Assembly: GCA_015660615.1 (NCBI GenBank)
Contig: DQKQ01000133.1
Coordinates: 1-6,322, forward strand
Length of the DNA: 6,322 bases
Reading direction: 5' to 3'
Origin: Flavobacteriales bacterium
GTDB taxonomy: Bacteria; Bacteroidota; Bacteroidia; Flavobacteriales_D; Sanyastnellaceae
Shown here: one piece after another, positions 1 through 4,650 of the stretch
Layout of the letters: the number at the start of each line of letters is the position of its first letter
Numbering within the stretch: the stretch's first letter is position 1
Translations under genes and position numbers: made by a program
Notes under the pieces: model-generated
Seen by the model: only the letters and a program-made list of their open reading frames with translations
Told to the model about the DNA's origin: nothing
Databases searched by the model: none

Positions 1-256
1 GATCAACCCAATAATGGTGATACATACAAAGAGCAAGACAGTTATACTCATTCCAACGAGTAGGAATATGACCCCTACCGTAGCCAATGTGACAGCAATG
101 AAGCTTTCGAGACTGTTTTCCATCGTCCTTATCAAACTCCTTATCACACTTCGGGTGCTGACACTTCCAGTTAGCCCTGTCTCTGATGTACTTTGAGAAT
201 AATTGGTCAGTCCATGTTCTCTTAATTTTCTTTTTTCCATGTCCATAGTAACTCAC
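1..256 (-). CDS. NinG/Rap-like HNH endonuclease, 3' end beyond window
   Basis: Start is a GTG (256-254) that overlaps the TGA stop of the upstream loader gene by 4 nt (GTGA), so it is probably translationally coupled. Eighty-five codons are visible before the gene leaves the window. Residues 16-27 (TDQLFSKYIRDR) resemble the pre-zinc helix of lambda NinG (KYIRxRD). C32 and C37 look like a zinc pair. Then come H53-C54-C55-H56, R61-G62-H63, TRWNEYN (66-72), C77 and H80-H81, which is the order H...RG...tRW.e.N..alC..HH of HNH/NinG nucleases. NinG (Rap in lambda) is a recombination nuclease acting on branched DNA, which fits a gene downstream of a replication initiator and loader. The family call rests on motif spacing only; a generic HNH nuclease is the alternative. 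There is no other in-frame ATG until residue 78, which supports the GTG start. Confidence 0.72.
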   Translation of the reverse strand, partial: MSYYGHGKKKIKRTWTDQLFSKYIRDRANWKCQHPKCDKEFDKDDGKQSRKLHCCHIGYGRGHIPTRWNEYNCLALCMYHHYWVD

Positions 257-756
257 TCTTTGGCTCTCAGTATATCATTAAACTCAGTCTGCTTAACTGT
301 CACGAGTACAGGGTAAGCCACGTCCTTCAACTCACCTTCCTCCTCCTCTTCAAATTGTACAGACTTGTGAACATCAAAATATCTCTGGACACTCTCAGGC
401 AAGTCCTGACCAGCGCTACACTTACAAGCCATGACCGTTGTGGTGTACTTGCTTATCTTTTTTACAGTCTTTGGAGACAATAGGTAGGGTATATATCCCA
501 CACCCTGACAATAATAACAATCATCATACTGAATGGTTGCCTTGGGCTTTCCCCAGATACCTAAGTTCCCGATGATACCCCTCATCTGTCTGATCGTTGG
601 GAACTTGTCTTCCTTGTCACGGACATGTTCAAATACCTTAACGCTATCATTCAGACCTATCTGATCAAAAACCTTCAGGTACTCATTGAACTGTGCTTCC
701 AGTGGTCTCTTTCCATGGACACTAAACATCGTCTCAAGTACGGTTGTCGTATTCAT
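253..756 (-). CDS. Putative helicase loader (G39P/DnaC-like) with zinc motif
   Basis: A 167-aa protein. The ATG at 756 is chosen because an AGGAGG site lies 6 nt upstream; a 26-codon in-frame extension to 834 would run through that site and into the preceding gene. The N-terminal part (about 1-65) is helical and contains KFPTIRQMRGI (51-61), which resembles the kfPPTiaEir segment of phage helicase loaders such as SPP1 G39P. The middle has C80-x2-C83-Q-G-x-G (a DnaJ/DnaC-like CxxCxGxG knuckle), paired with C111-x-C113, giving a likely four-Cys zinc site. Residues 136-142 are an acidic run. No Walker A motif is present, so it is not an ATPase loader like DnaC itself. It follows directly after the replication initiator, whose TAG stop abuts its ribosome binding site. 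Its likely role is delivering a replicative helicase to the origin complex. The function is inferred from a short motif and position. Confidence 0.55.
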   Translation of the reverse strand: MNTTTVLETMFSVHGKRPLEAQFNEYLKVFDQIGLNDSVKVFEHVRDKEDKFPTIRQMRGIIGNLGIWGKPKATIQYDDCYYCQGVGYIPYLLSPKTVKKISKYTTTVMACKCSAGQDLPESVQRYFDVHKSVQFEEEEEGELKDVAYPVLVTVKQTEFNDILRAKE

Positions 757-762
757 CTCAAT

Positions 763-768
763 CCTCCT
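763..768 (-). promoter_or_regulatory. Ribosome binding site of the helicase-loader gene
   Basis: AGGAGG on the minus strand, 6 nt before the ATG at 756. It overlaps the TAG stop (769-767) of the initiator gene, so ribosomes finishing the initiator sit on this site, suggesting translational coupling. It decides the start of the loader gene against the longer reading frame. Confidence 0.85.
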
Positions 769-1516
769 ATTGTCTGTACCTAAAAGCCTCAGACAGTTTC
801 TCTGTCTTATCTGGCACTGCATTCCAATACTCATTTTTTAGCCAGTTGTAGCTGGTCTTTATAAACTTTGGTTCAACACGCTGGACGAAAAGCTCCATCG
901 CCTCCACAAGCTCCTCACCGCTTTTCTTATGTAGCGCCCTCTTCCACTCTGCCCTCGTCCTTGTCTTGTTAATTCTTCTGAGTTGTGGTATAGCCTTCCA
1001 GAATAATTCAAACAACCTTTCCTCATCCTTAACAATCTTGTTCTTATTTGTAGTGTCGTTTATGATTTGGGGATCACTGTAATCTTTATTATAGTCTTTA
1101 TTATAATCTTTATTATCCTTTATTATATCTTCCCCAATATCGTTAAGTAGGTTCTCGTCTGAAAGCTGGTTAACGGTTTCGGGGATACCCTCCCCCTGAT
1201 TTCGGGGATACCCTCTCCCTGATTCCGGTAACTGGTAAGTAGGTCGTATTTCACGTCTCACAACCCTCGCCCTATTATCTCGGATCAATAGAGTGGTCAC
1301 CCTTCCAATATGTTTAAGGTTATTAATGTGAACGCTCACGTTCTTTGCGGAGATGCCAAGTATCTTGGCGAAATATTCATTGCTGGCAAAACAAGGCTCT
1401 GTGTCTGTGCTTAGATTTGTGATCATGGCGAGCACAAGCTTCTGATGTAAGGTAAGGGCGTTGTCGTTTAATGTGGATGCGGGAATCCATATACCCTCGT
1501 AATTTTTATCTTTCAT
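767..1516 (-). CDS. Phage replication initiator, winged-helix (O-like)
   Basis: A 249-aa protein. The ATG at 1516 has AAGGAGG 6 nt upstream; an extension to 1570 would lie inside the preceding nuclease gene. Residues about 15-95 form a winged helix-turn-helix of the HTH_36/replication-initiator type: LTLHQKLVLAMITNLS (21-36), CFASNEYFAKILGIS (42-56), then KNVSVHINNLKHIGRV (58-73). A low-complexity linker (about 97-165) follows and contains the NKDY repeats (about 135-146). The C-terminal domain (about 165-235: LFELFWKAIPQLRR, RAEWKRALHKKSGEELVEAM, SYNWLKNEYW) resembles the C-terminal part of phage O/DnaD-like replication proteins that contact the helicase loader. The linker DNA carries iteron-like repeats (1177-1222) and AT-rich repeats (1081-1126), as in lambda gene O. 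Its start overlaps the upstream gene by 11 nt, and the loader gene follows 10 nt after its stop. The expected role is origin recognition and melting. Confidence 0.78.
   Translation of the reverse strand: MKDKNYEGIWIPASTLNDNALTLHQKLVLAMITNLSTDTEPCFASNEYFAKILGISAKNVSVHINNLKHIGRVTTLLIRDNRARVVRREIRPTYQLPESGRGYPRNQGEGIPETVNQLSDENLLNDIGEDIIKDNKDYNKDYNKDYSDPQIINDTTNKNKIVKDEERLFELFWKAIPQLRRINKTRTRAEWKRALHKKSGEELVEAMELFVQRVEPKFIKTSYNWLKNEYWNAVPDKTEKLSEAFRYRQ
1081..1126 (-). repeat. AT-rich 12-bp tandem repeats, candidate unwinding element
   Basis: Plus-strand units AATCTTTATTAT (1081-1092), AGTCTTTATTAT (1093-1104), AATCTTTATTAT (1105-1116) and a 10-nt unit CCTTTATTAT (1117-1126). They are coding in the initiator gene, giving NKDY repeats in a linker. 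The near-pure A/T content and regular phase close to iteron-like repeats suggest a DNA-unwinding element. A plain protein-linker expansion would produce the same repeats, because 12 is a multiple of 3. The repeat itself is certain; its role is inferred. Confidence 0.8.
1177..1222 (-). repeat. Two tandem 23-bp iteron-like direct repeats
   Basis: Copy one is 1177-1199 and copy two is 1200-1222. They are adjacent and differ at a single base (C or T in the CTCCCC/CTCTCC part). Each begins TTTCGGGGATACCC on the plus strand and contains a GGG-ATA-CCC dyad. A 23-bp period shifts the frame, so the copies encode different peptides (SGRGYPRN and QGEGIPET), which points to selection on DNA rather than protein. 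An imperfect inverted repeat flanks the pair (CTGGTTAACGG at 1166-1176 and CCGGTAACTGG at 1225-1235, 8 of 11 complementary). A degenerate half copy, GATTTGGGGAT, lies at 1064-1074 on the far side of the AT-rich block. Likely the binding site of the initiator encoded by the same gene. Confidence 0.85.
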
Positions 1517-2033
1517 GAGATTCCTCCTTGCAAAGTATCTTAAATCCGTATTTATATGGAAGATAAGCATTCTCCCTAATTATTTTACCCCCATTGACTG
1601 TTTTTTGTGTTTCTGTTTTTCTCACTTCATACTCAAAATTGAAATCACCAATCCTGTTTGTTATTTTCCAGTACAATATCATTTCATCAGGTATTAGATA
1701 TAGGAACCCAAGAAATGGAACTCTTAACATCTTAGACATTATCTGACAGTCAAGAATCTTCTGATTTGTTACAAGCCAACTTCCCCATTTATACAACTGC
1801 ATATGGCTCATGTCCCTGCATTTGGATTCATATATAGCTATTAAGTTATCGTTCTTTGTGACCACCCCATCACATTTAGCATCAGTATCCTTATCGGTTT
1901 CTATTAGATTAACTCCCCACGATTTTTTTATTCTTTTCAACATAATTCTTTCATGGAGCAGAGATTCCTTACCCTTATCAGTTTTAATATCTAAATGTTG
2001 GAACATATGTTCATTTACTTTTAACCAGCTCAC
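1506..2033 (-). CDS. PD-(D/E)XK-type nuclease, putative (third of three)
   Basis: 175 aa from a GTG at 2033 with AGAGGA a few bases upstream. An in-frame ATG at 2006 has no ribosome binding site but lies just after the upstream gene's stop, so it remains possible. The conserved core fits the PD-(D/E)XK fold: E28 (LLHERI) as motif I, D55 in KCDGVV, then a strand IAIYESK with E69-x-K71, and a following helix with Q79 and K82. Hydrophobic strands follow (LGFLYLI 108-114). This is the core shared by restriction-type, Holliday-junction and repair nucleases; the exact substrate cannot be read from sequence. With the GTG start it overlaps the upstream small gene by 23 nt, and it overlaps the initiator start by 11 nt, so it belongs to the replication operon. 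Confidence 0.6.
   Translation of the reverse strand: MSWLKVNEHMFQHLDIKTDKGKESLLHERIMLKRIKKSWGVNLIETDKDTDAKCDGVVTKNDNLIAIYESKCRDMSHMQLYKWGSWLVTNQKILDCQIMSKMLRVPFLGFLYLIPDEMILYWKITNRIGDFNFEYEVRKTETQKTVNGGKIIRENAYLPYKYGFKILCKEESHER
1523..1529 (-). promoter_or_regulatory. Ribosome binding site of the replication initiator
   Basis: AAGGAGG on the minus strand, 6 nt before the ATG at 1516, lying within the last codons of the upstream nuclease gene. It fixes the initiator start and rules out the longer frame beginning at 1570. Confidence 0.85.
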
Positions 2034-2202
2034 TCTTCCTCTTGTCGTACTCTTGTTGTAGGTTCTGGATCATTGCAACGCTTCCCTTACCCAACTTAAG
2101 CTTGAGTATCTCAGACTGGAGTTCCCTGAGATTCTTCTCTAAGGTCTCATCCCGCCAGTGAGATAGGGTGCGTCTAATTTCTTCTGCTGTTGGTTCGGTC
2201 AT
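2011..2202 (-). CDS. Small coiled-coil protein of unknown function
   Basis: A 63-aa protein, very charged and predicted almost wholly helical: residues 6-33 (AEEIRRTLSHW... to about LKLK) and 40-60 (SVAMIQNLQQEYDKRKSEL) have heptad-like leucine/isoleucine spacing. The ATG at 2202 lies 1 nt after the upstream TAA (2206-2204), with AGGA about 10 nt ahead, so coupled translation is likely. A frame extending to 2250 would lie inside the upstream nuclease gene and is rejected. I do not recognise the family. Its position between two nuclease genes in a replication operon suggests an accessory or partner protein, which is inference only. Confidence 0.65.
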   Translation of the reverse strand: MTEPTAEEIRRTLSHWRDETLEKNLRELQSEILKLKLGKGSVAMIQNLQQEYDKRKSELVKSK

Positions 2203-2203
2203 T

Positions 2204-2653
2204 TTATGATTGTCCTGTCTCCTCAACATCCCACCGCATAGACTTTTCAATGATCCACTTCTTAGGCATAAGATATGCCCTCTTTTCTACGGTGTCCCCA
2301 TCCCCCACAAATCTTGCCTGTCTAATTCCAGACGTAAGTATTAGGTTCTTTATTGTATCAGGGTCTACCCAATAATAATGCTTACCATCATTAAAGACCC
2401 AAAAGTCTGCTGTGGTTGTCGTAATTCCGCTTGGCTTTCCGTAGTGATATGCTTCAACCACAAAGTTCCCTGTCTCATTAGACTTGATATCAGTCTTGAG
2501 TTCCACCTTGGAATCAATGTCAGCTAAATAAAAATCAAACTGTTTAAACGACCCATCAATTTTGACGCTATGAGGGTATTGAGCCTTCAACCTACTCAGA
2601 AACCTATCCTCATGTTCCATCCCATAAGCCAGCGCTTTGTTAAAATCAGGCAT
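2204..2653 (-). CDS. PD-(D/E)XK nuclease, putative (second of three)
   Basis: A 149-aa protein with a good PD-(D/E)XK core: Y10-G-M-E13-H-E15 (helix with an acidic residue, motif I), D40 in QFDFYLAD, and V50-E51-L-K53 (ExK). GNFVVEAY (62-69) and PSGITTTTADFWVF (74-87) follow, the arrangement seen in phage and archaeal resolvase-like nucleases, where a second E and an S/T-rich strand follow the ExK. Its short length is normal for a single-domain nuclease. The likely role is cutting branched or recombination intermediates. No clear Shine-Dalgarno site precedes the ATG at 2653; the upstream small gene ends 6 nt earlier, so reinitiation may drive it. Specificity is unknown. Confidence 0.68.
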   Translation of the reverse strand: MPDFNKALAYGMEHEDRFLSRLKAQYPHSVKIDGSFKQFDFYLADIDSKVELKTDIKSNETGNFVVEAYHYGKPSGITTTTADFWVFNDGKHYYWVDPDTIKNLILTSGIRQARFVGDGDTVEKRAYLMPKKWIIEKSMRWDVEETGQS

Positions 2654-2659
2654 ATGTTT

Positions 2660-2860
2660 TTATAAACCGAGCAATATTATAGTATGGTCTATAATGTAAA
2701 ATTGAAACATTAAATATTTTATAATTCCCATATCGATATACTCACACGATTCAACGTAGTCTTCATCCCAATAATACGAGTGACCTCTACCATATATAGT
2801 ACAGTCCTCATTCACATGTTCACTTGTTTCAGTACACTCGCAGAATTGGTTTTCGGTCAT
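2660..2860 (-). CDS. Small Cys-containing hypothetical protein
   Basis: A 66-aa protein. The N-terminal two thirds are acidic, with four cysteines (C7, C9, C20, C39) and an aromatic patch (HSYYWDEDY, 27-35). The last 20 residues are hydrophobic (IIKYLMFQFYIIDHTIILL). The start at 2860 is 2 nt after the stop of the upstream gene and has no ribosome binding site of its own, so it depends on coupling. The C-terminal third is much more AT-rich than its neighbours (2660-2730). The Cys spacing could bind a metal, but no known domain is recognised. It is real mainly by position: it fills the gap between two convincing genes in the same strand and spacing pattern. Confidence 0.5.
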   Translation of the reverse strand: MTENQFCECTETSEHVNEDCTIYGRGHSYYWDEDYVESCEYIDMGIIKYLMFQFYIIDHTIILLGL

Positions 2861-2862
2861 AA

Positions 2863-3105
2863 TTAGAAAGGCAACTCGTCACCAGATGAATCTGAAACGG
2901 ATGTGCCTTGCTTATCGCTCGCCTTTAGGCTACCATAAGGCTTACCAGCTTTTGACTTTGTCTTCCACATGGCAACCTGAAACTCCTCACCAGCCTTCAT
3001 ATCTCTATGTGCACAGAGGTTCCCGGTCATGTCAGGGGCTTTTTCATTCCCCTTCTTATCGTTTGGGAACAGTGCTCCTGATCCCGGTTTGTTTTCATAA
3101 GCCAT
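2863..3105 (-). CDS. SSB-like small protein with DELPF tip (DUF736-like)
   Basis: An 80-aa protein. ALFPNDKKGNEKAPDMTGNL (11-30) and MWKTKSKAGKPYGSLKASD (46-64) resemble the N-K-x-x-ApD and W-K-k-S-k-G-x-x-Y-x-S-v-k elements of DUF736-type proteins. The C-terminus is Ser/Asp-rich and ends DELPF (76-80), much like the acidic ...DDxPF tip with which bacterial SSB recruits replication and repair enzymes. At 80 aa it is shorter than a normal OB-fold SSB. The ATG at 3105 overlaps the upstream nuclease's TAA by 1 nt, with AAGGAG 7 nt ahead. Its likely role is a ssDNA-associated cofactor of the upstream RecB-like nuclease or a recruiter of host enzymes. The tip is seen directly; DNA binding is inferred. 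Confidence 0.62.
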   Translation of the reverse strand: MAYENKPGSGALFPNDKKGNEKAPDMTGNLCAHRDMKAGEEFQVAMWKTKSKAGKPYGSLKASDKQGTSVSDSSGDELPF

Positions 3106-3920
3106 TATTTGGCTCCTTTCGTTTGAGTTAACTTGAAAGTCTCTCTTGGTTCAAACCGTTTAGGGAATCTCCAGAGACCGTTTTTTCCATGGATGCTTAG
3201 GGCGAGCTTTAATATACTCCGCCAGTCATTGCTCAAGTCCCAGCTAACATCCACGAGCTTGTATGTGGGTTTAAGTCTGTATGCACCCTTTAGATATAAT
3301 GTATAAAGCTTTGTCACCTTATTGTTAGGGAAGAGATAGTTGTGCAACATCCCATAGGCAACCAACTGGTAGTCGTGTGTACTCACCTCAGTCCCGGTCT
3401 TTATGTCCAATAGGGAAGGTTCACCGTTAACAGTCCCAATCCAATCTCCAGTACCAGCGTACGGTACGTTCTTTGAGAACATTTTCACTTCAGTCCCCAC
3501 TGTCGTACAATCATGGTCATCCCAAAACTTACAAAGAGACTCCAAGTATAGATTCACCATATTGCGAATCTTGTTAATCCCACCGCCTTCATTAAAATCG
3601 CGGGCATCGAGAAACTTTAGAATAATCTCAGACACCACAGATGGGGATACTTCACGTCCGTTGAATAGGTTTTCGGATAACAGATGTACGGCTGTTCCGA
3701 GGTGACCCTTGTAGTCACGAATAGTGTCCGAGTGTCGTCCGTTATTCTTCAGCCACTGGTCGAAATGGTTTCCCTTAGCGACCACGAGACCCAATATTGT
3801 TGTCACAGACAGGGCAAGGAACGGTGGATCGCTCTCATCATTGGGATCGTAATATGCTCTGCCTAATGGGGTTGTTTTGTATACCGATGTACACAGATAA
3901 TTGTCTAAATAGTTACTCAC
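3105..3920 (-). CDS. RecB/Cas4-like PD-(D/E)XK exonuclease
   Basis: A 271-aa protein. The GTG at 3920 has AGGAGGT 7 nt upstream. Motifs run in the family order: G75-T-A-V-H79 (RecB/Cas4 motif with the metal-binding His), E144 (TEVKM), Y154-A-G-T-G-D159 (motif II Asp), L171-D172-I-K174-T-G (DxK of motif III), and Q185-L-V-A-Y189 (the QxxxY signature). All catalytic residues are present. This is the nuclease fold of RecB, AddB, Cas4 and phage recombination exonucleases; 271 aa fits a stand-alone phage version. It likely resects DNA ends during phage recombination or replication. It is the first gene of the replication/recombination cluster, directly after the terminator, and overlaps the SSB-like gene by 1 nt, a pairing typical of exonuclease plus ssDNA partner. 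Confidence 0.82.
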   Translation of the reverse strand: MSNYLDNYLCTSVYKTTPLGRAYYDPNDESDPPFLALSVTTILGLVVAKGNHFDQWLKNNGRHSDTIRDYKGHLGTAVHLLSENLFNGREVSPSVVSEIILKFLDARDFNEGGGINKIRNMVNLYLESLCKFWDDHDCTTVGTEVKMFSKNVPYAGTGDWIGTVNGEPSLLDIKTGTEVSTHDYQLVAYGMLHNYLFPNNKVTKLYTLYLKGAYRLKPTYKLVDVSWDLSNDWRSILKLALSIHGKNGLWRFPKRFEPRETFKLTQTKGAK

Positions 3921-3927
3921 GCTAAAT

Positions 3928-3934
3928 ACCTCCT
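3928..3934 (-). promoter_or_regulatory. Strong ribosome binding site of the RecB-like nuclease
   Basis: AGGAGGT on the minus strand, 7 nt before the GTG at 3920. It is the best match in the window to the 16S rRNA end and supports the GTG start; no in-frame ATG lies close downstream. Confidence 0.85.
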
Positions 3935-3947
3935 ATGTCTATAAGGA

Positions 3948-3976
3948 AATTAAGCACAATTGGTCTGAAAATGCAA
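3948..3976 (-). promoter_or_regulatory. Weak candidate promoter for the replication cluster
   Basis: TTGCAT (3976-3971), a 17-nt spacer and TTAATT (3953-3948) on the minus strand. Spacing is ideal for sigma70, but each hexamer matches the consensus at only about half its positions. Position supports it: it lies after the terminator and before the ribosome binding site at 3928-3934. The phage could equally use a divergent or middle promoter. Confidence 0.25.
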
Positions 3977-3990
3977 GATGAGATTTGCCC

Positions 3991-4026
3991 TAAAAACACA
4001 AAGCCCCCCAATTTCTTGGAGGGCTT
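3991..4026 (-). terminator. Rho-independent terminator after the lysis cluster
   Basis: On the minus strand the 11-nt arm 4026-4016 (AAGCCCTCCAA) pairs with 4011-4001 (TTGGGGGGCTT) through ten Watson-Crick pairs and one G-U, around a GAAA tetraloop (4015-4012). TGTGTTTTTAG follows. On the plus strand the same hairpin has an A-C mismatch and no U-run, so it acts on leftward transcripts. It would stop transcription from the endolysin cluster before the replication cluster. Confidence 0.8.
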
Positions 4027-4154
4027 AAACAAAAGGAAGACGTATCATATAGGACAATATCTTTCCTCATCCTTGGCTGAATATACCTACACTACCTATT
4101 CTAAAGCAAGGGTTTCGGTGGAGAAAAAATGAAACTTATTCTTTCTCCAAACAG

Positions 4155-4631
4155 CTAATCTTTTCTTGTCTCTGCCATTTCCAGAAAGTGGTTTATGGTT
4201 CCTTTTCCACCTGCATTGTAATACTTGAGCCAATATTTGGCTTTTCCATCTAAGTCACTTGGGATTCGCAAAGGAACACGCCAGTATTTTAATCTGCAAA
4301 ATATAATACCAGCGTATATGTTTCCCCAGAGCAACTCCTCAAGCTCAAGTTCATCCATGGACTTCAGAGCCATGGGGTCAATCATCATACAATCGGCTAC
4401 CCTTTCCATCTTACTGTCCCTATAAACAAGATAGCTGTTTATAGAATCAAAAGCTGTTGCTGGTTCTACCTGAAAAAAGCTTCTCGCTATTCCAGACCCT
4501 ATTTGAGATATGTAGTTGTACCCACTCTCAACAAGCCCGGTAAGAAACACCAATTCAAGCGCATCTTCAGAATACATATTCATATTCTTCAGCGTAGATT
4601 CGATTAATTCTTTAATTTGCTTGTGGTTCAT
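4155..4631 (-). CDS. Endolysin, lysozyme/lytic-transglycosylase-like
   Basis: A 158-aa protein. It probably cleaves the glycan strands of peptidoglycan at lysis. LVFLTGLVESGYNY (27-40) carries the catalytic-type Glu E35 in an E-S-G context. GIARSFFQVEPATAFD (48-62) matches the G-x-x-G/R-x-F-Q-x-E/x-P-x-T segment of SLT/lysozyme-like domains. NIYAGIIFCRLKYWRVP (105-121) is the usual helix, and KYWLKYYNAGGKGT (131-144) matches the W..YN.GG element. The protein has no signal peptide or membrane segment, so it would need a holin; two small membrane proteins lie just upstream. The length is typical of single-domain phage endolysins. The ATG at 4631 has no clear Shine-Dalgarno site and lies 19 nt after the 59-aa gene. 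A virion-associated transglycosylase is the alternative, but the context favours lysis. It is the last gene before the terminator. Confidence 0.75.
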   Translation of the reverse strand: MNHKQIKELIESTLKNMNMYSEDALELVFLTGLVESGYNYISQIGSGIARSFFQVEPATAFDSINSYLVYRDSKMERVADCMMIDPMALKSMDELELEELLWGNIYAGIIFCRLKYWRVPLRIPSDLDGKAKYWLKYYNAGGKGTINHFLEMAETRKD

Positions 4632-4650
4632 TTTTTAATGTTAACCAGTG

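Larger units (their letters stand above)
1064..1235. other. Candidate replication origin inside the initiator gene
   Basis: Composite feature: iteron-like repeats (1177-1222) and AT-rich 12-bp repeats (1081-1126), with a degenerate iteron fragment at 1064-1074 and flanking imperfect inverted repeats. Lambda and relatives place their origin in the same way: iterons bound by O in the middle of gene O, next to an AT-rich segment that melts. What is seen is the repeat structure; the origin function is inferred from architecture and from the flanking initiator and loader genes. Confidence 0.6.
3921..4154. other. Intergenic region between lysis and replication clusters
   Basis: This is the largest gene-free stretch in the window, 234 bp. 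It holds the terminator (3991-4026), the weak promoter candidate and the ribosome binding site of the RecB-like gene. Between 4027 and 4154 there is a 7-bp inverted repeat (GGAGAAA at 4120-4126 with TTTCTCC at 4142-4148) without a U-run, and otherwise nothing convincing. A plus-strand reading frame at 3935-4132 crosses the terminator and lacks a ribosome binding site. Confidence 0.6.

Noticed and set aside
1..246. Minus-strand ATG frame giving a Ser-rich then hydrophobic peptide (possible membrane protein)
   Set aside because: The overlapping GTG frame shows an ordered HNH/NinG Cys-His-Asn pattern; the two frames cannot both be the main product, and the hydrophobicity is a by-product of the frame shift.
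757..834. N-terminal extension of the helicase-loader gene to an ATG at 834
   Set aside because: It would include the AGGAGG site and overlap the initiator's coding end; the ATG at 756 has perfect spacing.
1081..1222. CRISPR-like or transposon-end repeats
   Set aside because: The repeats are directly adjacent with no spacers, are short, and lie within an intact open gene with no target-site duplication.
1517..1570. N-terminal extension of the initiator to an ATG at 1570
   Set aside because: It overlaps the upstream nuclease gene and contains the AAGGAGG site that serves the ATG at 1516.
2203..2250. Extension of the small coiled-coil gene to an ATG at 2250
   Set aside because: It lies inside the end of the resolvase-like nuclease; the 1-nt gap at 2202/2204 is the usual junction in this operon.
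3403..3705. 100-codon plus-strand open frame
   Set aside because: It is a shadow of the RecB-like nuclease gene, which carries all catalytic motifs and a strong ribosome binding site.
3935..4132. 65-codon open frame on the plus strand in the intergenic region
   Set aside because: It has no ribosome binding site, crosses the terminator hairpin, runs against every other gene and resembles nothing recognisable.
4120..4148. 7-bp inverted repeat (GGAGAAA/TTTCTCC) as a second terminator
   Set aside because: The 15-nt loop and the lack of a U-run make it too weak to call.
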